Positions 59,696 to 64,000 of a DNA stretch of 64,000 nucleotides are shown piece after piece; positions within the stretch are counted from its first letter, which is position 1, and every line of letters begins with the position of its first letter. The stretch is taken from NCBI GenBank assembly GCA_963801055.1, contig CAWDDE010000003.1:342458-406457 (forward strand), given 5' to 3'. A program made the translations under genes and the position numbers. The DNA comes from DASUPK01 sp963801055 (GTDB taxonomy: Bacteria; Actinomycetota; Thermoleophilia; Solirubrobacterales; 70-9). The notes under the pieces were generated by a model. It ran no database searches. It was not told the DNA's origin and was given only the letters and a program-made list of their open reading frames with translations.

Positions 59696-59781
59696 GGTCC
59701 TTGAGAGATGCTGCATGGGCGAGGAGGGCGCGTTGAACGTCTGGCGCTGGATACGGGATCGGCGCTACTGCAATTCCCGTA

Positions 59782-60355
59782 TCAACCCGCCCTTGATTGC
59801 GAACGACTCGTAAGCCCCTCCAAGACGACCTCGATCGCGGACTTGGACTTGCGGGGCGCACTGTCCTGGCCGATCGCCTCGCTTGCGACGCGCACCTGTT
59901 CGGCCACTTTCCCGGTCCGCTCGGCGAGCGCGCCAATGTTCTTCGCCGCGTCGCCGAGACCCTTCGTCGGGAGGAGGCCGGAGGCCGAAGCTCTTCTTGT
60001 TCTTCTTGCGAGTGAGGGCAATACCCGCAGCGACTCCCGCAAGCCCCGTTCCCATTGCGATCGCCGGAGTCTTGAGTTTTTTGGCCACGGACGTGACGGC
60101 ATTACCGGCGGTGTTTGCGCCCTTGGCCGTCGCAGCCTTCGCCGCGTCGACGGCGCCCTTTTTGTTCGACGAGCTCGCCTTGGCTCGCCCCGACGACGTC
60201 CTCGGGCGGGTCTTGCGCTGTGAGGTTCTTGCGTTCTGCGAGCGGCTGGCGCTAGAGCGCGACTTCGCGCCGGTGCGACCTGTTGCCGAGGAGTTGCGCC
60301 CGTTTGACCGACTTCCCGACCTTGCACTCGACATGCGTTTGGTCTGCTGAGCCAC
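59782..60355 (-). pseudogene. Lys/Ser/Ala-rich basic protein, frameshifted
   Basis: Starts at GTG 60355 (or ATG 60334). The first about 70 residues are very rich in Ser, Arg and Lys, then KKGAVDAAKAATAKGANTAG and a short hydrophobic segment (LAGVAAGIALTRKKNKK). Near 59985-60000 the coding text changes frame by one base: GLGDAAKNIGALAERTGKVA and EQVRVASEAIGQ continue in the other frame to 59782. Resembles low-complexity basic proteins common in actinobacteria; no function assigned. Frameshift or sequence error. Confidence 0.5.
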
Positions 60356-60562
60356 GTTGACAGCTTAAATGGCCCCAGCTTCCAAGACGATCATTTGCAA
60401 AGTGCGAAATTTCCGGTGCATTTCGGTTACCCCGGCCTGCGCACAAGGACCTGGACGCCGCCGGGTTGGCGGTAAACGTAAACCGCCGCTCATAGCTATC
60501 CCGTTTGTTCCGTCGAGGACGGTTCGTACCGTGTAGCAGGACCCGGATGAAGACCCCCTGAG

Positions 60563-60584
60563 GCCCGGCTCGGATTGGCCGGGC
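60563..60584. repeat. GC hairpin in the gap before the desaturase stop
   Basis: GCCCGGC, 8 bp, GCCGGGC. It lies about 50 bp downstream of the desaturase stop. No T run. The rest of the gap 60356-60635 holds nothing recognised except the AT-richer upstream region of the gene at 60355. Confidence 0.4.
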
Positions 60585-60635
60585 GCCATGCATTGTCGCC
60601 GGGCCGAAGCTCGCGGCGAAAGCTGGCTGCGCGAG

Positions 60636-61736
60636 CTAAAGGGCCGACAACGCCGCCGGAACCCCGGCGCGGCGCGCGCGGACCTCGGACCAGCTAAGCA
60701 GGCGACCGGCCTGCGGGTCGATCACCTTGAGCCGGACCGCGACAGCGCCGTCCCATGCGCTCAGCACCGGGACGTCCCGGAAGATTGGATTCTCGTCATG
60801 CGCGCGCTGCAGGTTGTAGTTCGGGACCTTGGCGCTCAAGTGGTGGACGTGGTGGAGGCCGATGTTGCCGGTGAAGAACTGGAAGGGCTGCGGCAGCTTC
60901 AGGTACGAGCTCCCGCGCAGCGCCGCGTCCGCATAGCCCCAGCCCTCGCCGCTCTCCCAGTAGACCTCCTCGAACTGGTGCTGGACGTAGAAGAGCCAGA
61001 CGCCTGCCGTCCCGGCGAGGATCGCCGTCGGCATCTGGACGAGCAGCCACTCCTGCCAGCCGACGAGCCAGCAGATCGCGCCCGCCAGCGCCGCCAGGAC
61101 GAGGTTGGTGGTGATGACGCTCCGCCGCTGGCGCGGGCGCATCGAGCGCGACCACAGACGAGGCCCGAGCATCAGCGACCACAGCGGTCCGATCCCAAAC
61201 ATGACGAGCGGGTTGCGGAAGAGACGGTAGCCGAGCCGCTTCCTCCAGGGGCTGGCGATGTACTCATCGAGGGTCAGCGTCAGGAGGTCGCCGGTGCCGC
61301 GCCGGTCGAGATCGCCGGCCGTGCCGTGATGGACGGCGTGGGTGTGGCGCCAGTTCGCGAACGGCTGGAAGATGAGCAGCCCGCTCAGCCGGCCGACCCA
61401 GAGGTTGGCCCGGCGCGAGGGCAGAAACGAGCCATGGGCGCAGTCGTGGAAGACGATGAAGGTTCGCATCAGGAACCCGGCGGTCGGGATCGCGAGGGCG
61501 AGGGTGGCCCAGTAGGTGAACTCGCCGAGGCTGACGTATATGAGCACCGAAAGCGCTATGTAGGGCACGATCGAGGTCGCGACATCGAGCAGGCCCCGGC
61601 CCCAGGTGGGGCGCTCGTACGGGGCCATCGAGTCGCGCCAGACCGGCCGGGTCGAGGCGGAACCGGTTTTGGATAGGGGTGCGAGCTGTGGGGCGGCGTC
61701 GATCACTCGAACGGCATCCGCTTCCTGTCGGCCCAT
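60636..61736 (-). CDS. Membrane fatty acid desaturase
   Basis: 366 residues from ATG 61736 (MGRQEADAVRVIDA). The three histidine boxes for the di-iron site are HDCAHGS, HTHAVHH and HHVHH. Four hydrophobic segments in two pairs flank the boxes. It would introduce a double bond into an acyl chain at the membrane with O2 and an electron donor; regiospecificity cannot be predicted. Monocistronic, within the third island segment; a CCATGC-type repeat lies upstream. Confidence 0.9.
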   Translation of the reverse strand: MGRQEADAVRVIDAAPQLAPLSKTGSASTRPVWRDSMAPYERPTWGRGLLDVATSIVPYIALSVLIYVSLGEFTYWATLALAIPTAGFLMRTFIVFHDCAHGSFLPSRRANLWVGRLSGLLIFQPFANWRHTHAVHHGTAGDLDRRGTGDLLTLTLDEYIASPWRKRLGYRLFRNPLVMFGIGPLWSLMLGPRLWSRSMRPRQRRSVITTNLVLAALAGAICWLVGWQEWLLVQMPTAILAGTAGVWLFYVQHQFEEVYWESGEGWGYADAALRGSSYLKLPQPFQFFTGNIGLHHVHHLSAKVPNYNLQRAHDENPIFRDVPVLSAWDGAVAVRLKVIDPQAGRLLSWSEVRARRAGVPAALSAL

Positions 61737-61873
61737 GGCGCCAGCGTACTCCTGCCCCGCTGGAGAGGGCTCTCGCTCGGCGCGACAACTGAAGAGGGGT
61801 TCCACGGGGAGGCAGAGCGCCGCACGATTACGTTCTCCTGCGACATCGCCCACGCGGTATCTCGCAAGGGGAG

Positions 61874-61898
61874 TACTGCTTTCCATGCAAAGCGGGCA
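61874..61898 (+). repeat. Dispersed hairpin repeat, CCATGC-loop type (copy f)
   Basis: TACTGCTTTCCATGCAAAGC then GGGCA. Same opening (TACTGCTTTCCATGCAAAG) as copy c at 2622-2640. Confidence 0.7.
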
Positions 61899-61997
61899 CT
61901 TTCGGGTCTACCTCGAGCAAGCGTTGTCGAGTGGCCCTGCCCTACCCAGACGAGTTGCGTGAGATGGGAGCGCTAGTGGGCAAGGGGGAGAGCATTT

Positions 61998-62154
61998 GGG
62001 CAACAAAAGGGCAACCGACGGGACGGAGTCCAGACGAGCCCAGACGAACTCGACTCCCGGTATTGAGCCGAATCCTGAGCCCAGACGAGCCCCACCGAAC
62101 CCAAGCCGCGGTCTACGAAACCGAAGGTCACAGGTTCGAATCCTGTCGGGCGCG
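61998..62154 (+). repeat. 157-bp element-end/att repeat, copy R3
   Basis: 111 bp shared with R1/R2, then the exact 46-bp tRNA-Arg 3' part at 62109-62154. Rightmost copy; the accreted region probably ends here. The gap 61737-62108 contains only this repeat and hairpin copy f. Confidence 0.9.
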
Positions 62155-62277
62155 TTCCGCGAAGCCCCTGCTATGTCTGGGATTTCGTACTTCCAGGGTC
62201 GAGGACCGGATGATCCGGCTGGCACCAATCTGGCACCGTTTCCCCCCGCCCGCCTGCCAGGTTTCGACTGCTGGCCG

Positions 62278-62307
62278 AATAGCCGCTTTTCGTCCAAAGC
62301 GGCTATT
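62278..62307. repeat. Dispersed hairpin repeat, TCGTCC-loop type (copy g)
   Basis: AATAGCCGCTTT, TCGTCC, AAAGCGGCTATT: the most complete copy, a perfect 12-bp stem with a 6-nt loop. Confidence 0.85.
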
Positions 62308-62344
62308 TGGCTTCAGGGCCCGTCGCAGGAAGCCACCGACGACC

Positions 62345-62362
62345 GCCGCTTCCATGCAGAGC
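62345..62362 (+). repeat. Dispersed hairpin repeat, CCATGC-loop type (copy h)
   Basis: GCCGCTTCCATGCAGAGC, a decayed copy (GAGC instead of AAGC), about 40 bp from copy g and preceded by GAC as in other copies. Confidence 0.6.
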
Positions 62363-62456
62363 AACACCTTCGCCGAGTTGCAGCTCCGAGACACCGCTTC
62401 AACGCCTGCGCGACCCGGGCCGGTAGGGTCGGTGTCCCGAGGAAAGGACTCGTCTC

Positions 62457-63158
62457 ATGGCCGCACTACCGAACATCGTTCTTGTTCACGGGGCTTGGGC
62501 AGACGGCTCTTGCTGGAGCAATGTAATCGAGCGCCTGCAGGCGGATGGCTACGAGGTCACCGCGCCTCAGCTCTCTGAGACCTCGCTTGCGGATGATGTC
62601 GCGAAGGTTCGGCGCATCCTCACCCGCCAAGACGGCCCCACCGTGCTCGCTGGCCACTCCTATGGAGGACAGGTCATCACTGCTCTCGGCACCGACGCGC
62701 CGAACGTCGTCGCCCTCGTTTACATCGCGGCCTTCGGCCTCGACGAGGGTGAGTCGATCGGTGCCCTGTTGCAACAGGGGCCTCCGACCCCGGCGGTGGC
62801 GAACGTCGATGTCGACTCCGAGGGGTTCGCCTGGATCCCCGAGGACGACTTCCTCAACCACTTCGCCGCCGACATCGACCCGGCAAAGGCGAAGGTCATG
62901 TATGCCGTCCAGCAGCCTCTGAGCATGTCCACGTTCGAGGACGTGATGGGCACCCCGGCGTGGAAATCGTTGCCCTCGTGGTATCTGGTCGCCCAGAACG
63001 ACGAGGCGGTTCCATCCGATGCCGAGAGGCAGTTCGCAGAGCGGATGGGCGCCGAGACGACCGAGGTCGCGAGCGGGCACTGCGCGATGGTCTCCCACCC
63101 GGCGGAGACCCATGAGCTGATCGTGACCGCGGCGAGGGCTGCCGCTGGGCCCGGGTAA
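62457..63158 (+). CDS. Alpha/beta hydrolase
   Basis: 233 residues from ATG 62457, with GAGGAAAGGA upstream. VLVHGAWADGSCWSNVIERL, nucleophile Ser68 in LAGHSYGGQ, acid candidate Asp in QNDEAVP and His in GHCAMVSHPAET. This short form belongs to the alpha/beta hydrolase-6 type that includes salicylate esterase-like and EstC-like proteins. Substrate unknown. Outside the accreted region, just right of R3. Confidence 0.9.
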   Translation: MAALPNIVLVHGAWADGSCWSNVIERLQADGYEVTAPQLSETSLADDVAKVRRILTRQDGPTVLAGHSYGGQVITALGTDAPNVVALVYIAAFGLDEGESIGALLQQGPPTPAVANVDVDSEGFAWIPEDDFLNHFAADIDPAKAKVMYAVQQPLSMSTFEDVMGTPAWKSLPSWYLVAQNDEAVPSDAERQFAERMGAETTEVASGHCAMVSHPAETHELIVTAARAAAGPG

Positions 63159-63187
63159 GGGAGACCGCTCCACGTCCCCAGCCGCGC

Positions 63188-63463
63188 CTAGCCCTGAGCG
63201 TAGACCTCACCCACCTCGACGCGCTCCCATGTCTCGCCCGGGTCGGTCGCGGTGCCCTCCTCGATAAAGCTCGCCGCGGCCCGTGCGTCGTCCTCCGACT
63301 CGAACGCCATCATGCTTCTGCCCGTCTTGTGACCATCGAAAGCGACCCAATAGCCAGCAACAAAGCCCGGCAACTGCTGCAGCCGTGGGACGCGCCGCTC
63401 CCGCAGATCTCGGCCGGCCTCCTCCAAGTCATCAAACGTCACGGAGAGCATGACTGCGTACAT
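63188..63463 (-). CDS. Small dimeric alpha/beta-barrel protein
   Basis: 91 residues from ATG 63463, with GAGGAG upstream. MYAVMLSVTFDDLEEAGRDL, VPRLQQLPGFVAGYWVAFDG, SMMAFESEDDARAAASFIEE is the typical pattern of antibiotic-biosynthesis-monooxygenase/EthD-like ferredoxin folds. These act as small cofactor-free monooxygenases or stress proteins. Convergent with the hydrolase. Confidence 0.75.
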   Translation of the reverse strand: MYAVMLSVTFDDLEEAGRDLRERRVPRLQQLPGFVAGYWVAFDGHKTGRSMMAFESEDDARAAASFIEEGTATDPGETWERVEVGEVYAQG

Positions 63464-63805
63464 GAGAATCTCCTCGGGTCGGATTGATTCGAGCCTAGAT
63501 TCTTCAGTCCGGTGCACTCACCGCCGACCTGCCACGACCGCCGCTGGACAATCGCCGCTTTCCATGCAAAGCAGCACTGCGGAAGTCGACGCTTCCGACC
63601 CGGGCGCTCCCTAGGATTTACTAAGCCGGGTTCGTCGACGAAGCTCCCCGCGAACAGCAGCAGCCGGGATAGGGAGCGGTAATCGACCGGAGGTTCCCGG
63701 TGGCTACATCGACAAGAGATTCAAGCGGCGAGGTCGTCCCGGCCTGGCCTGGCTTTGCGTCCCTCGTCGGTCCAGCCCTTCAAGCCAACCGATAGGAGGA
63801 CGTGA
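63464..63805. other. Gap with one hairpin repeat and no supported gene
   Basis: 342 bp. Apart from the repeat at 63554-63575 and the ribosome-binding site of the next gene, no gene, RNA or clear terminator was seen. Confidence 0.4.
63554..63575 (+). repeat. Dispersed hairpin repeat, CCATGC-loop type (copy i)
   Basis: GCCGCTTTCCATGCAAAGCA then GC. Arms GCTTT/AAAGC are perfect. It lies upstream of the alpha/beta-barrel gene. Confidence 0.75.
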
Positions 63806-64000
63806 ATGACGACAGCGACCAAGACCAAGGCCGACCCGGCCGCCGACCTCCGGGCTGCCCTCGGTCTTCTCCGGTGCGAAGAGGCTGCTGCCGCCCGCCT
63901 TCAGGACCGCCCCATGGAGTGCGGCGACGTCGTCGACCAGGAGGTAGAGGCCGTGGCCGTTGAGCGGCCGACCAGCTTGGGCGCCTCGTACGACTCATCG
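63806..64000 (+). CDS. Partial CDS running off the window
   Basis: 65 codons from ATG 63806 with AGGAGG 8 nt upstream, open to the window end. MTTATKTKADPAADLRAALG, then LLRCEEAAAARLQDRPMECG and an acidic stretch. No family can be assigned from this part. The strong ribosome-binding site supports the start. Confidence 0.55.
   Translation, partial: MTTATKTKADPAADLRAALGLLRCEEAAAARLQDRPMECGDVVDQEVEAVAVERPTSLGASYDSS

Noticed and set aside
58733..59700. Terminal inverted repeats of the IS1595-type element
   Set aside because: Only a weak partial similarity exists between the left flank near 58730 and the right flank near 59660; not enough to set the element borders.
46255..62154. The three tRNA-like sequences as functional tRNA genes
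   Set aside because: Only the 3' 46 bp match tRNA-Arg; the acceptor 5' strand and the D arm are missing in all three, so they are att copies.

Overview
This is a GC-rich chromosomal window from what looks like a free-living aerobic high-GC Gram-positive bacterium. Frequent GTG/TTG starts, a full 14-subunit Complex I operon, a deazaflavin/F420-type nitroreductase homologue, an LPATG-anchored cupredoxin and the general protein style suggest an actinobacterium, perhaps Thermoleophilia/Solirubrobacterales. That placement is inference; no rRNA gene is present.

Layout. 1-2.1 kb holds small ORFs, a winged-helix regulator with an inverted partial copy beside it, a strong terminator and the first copies of a dispersed hairpin repeat. 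2.1-11.4 kb is ordinary chromosome: cupin, pilin-like membrane protein, SDR, hydrolase, two broken genes (a saccharopine-dehydrogenase-like reductase and a CBS protein), a membrane protein, glyoxalase-fold protein, cupredoxin and a double-domain ThyX-like protein. 11.4-27.3 kb is an AEC-family transporter followed by nuoN to nuoA, all on the minus strand; nuoG carries a frameshift. 27.3-41.7 kb is mixed housekeeping and stress genes: VOC protein, DUF899/HxlR pair, flavin reductase, cytochrome c, serS, response regulator, msrB, an RTX-like secreted protein, tRNA-Ser(TGA), a sugar-lactone-oxidase/PLP-protein pair, tRNA-Ser(GCT), an FMN hydroxyacid oxidase and tRNA-Arg(ACG).

The accessory part starts at tRNA-Arg (41695-41768). 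The 46-bp 3' part of that tRNA recurs exactly three times downstream (46255-46300, 54086-54131, 62109-62154). Each copy is preceded by the same 111-bp sequence, giving three co-linear 157-bp repeats. This is the signature of related integrative elements accreted in tandem at one attachment site. They bound three segments: (i) NfuA-like protein, ATP-grasp enzyme, CCAEP-tail radical SAM protein and DsrE-like protein; (ii) an IclR-regulated catabolic cassette (extradiol dioxygenase, FAH-family hydrolase, FAD aromatic hydroxylase, class III aminotransferase, APC permease) with two matching operator-like palindromes; (iii) a decayed segment with a phage prohead-protease remnant, SnoaL-like genes and fragments, an integrase N-terminal stub, a YihY-family membrane protein, a frameshifted IS1595-type transposase and a fatty acid desaturase. 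The last 1.8 kb holds a hydrolase, a small alpha/beta-barrel protein and a gene running off the window.

Two small repeat families cut across these regions. One is a hairpin element of about 22 bp seen at nine intergenic loci. The other is a 45-bp element inserted in frame inside two unrelated coding genes (AEC transporter and VOC protein). Four genes need a frameshift to read through (reductase, nuoG, a Lys/Ser-rich protein, transposase), so base-level assembly errors must be considered alongside true decay.
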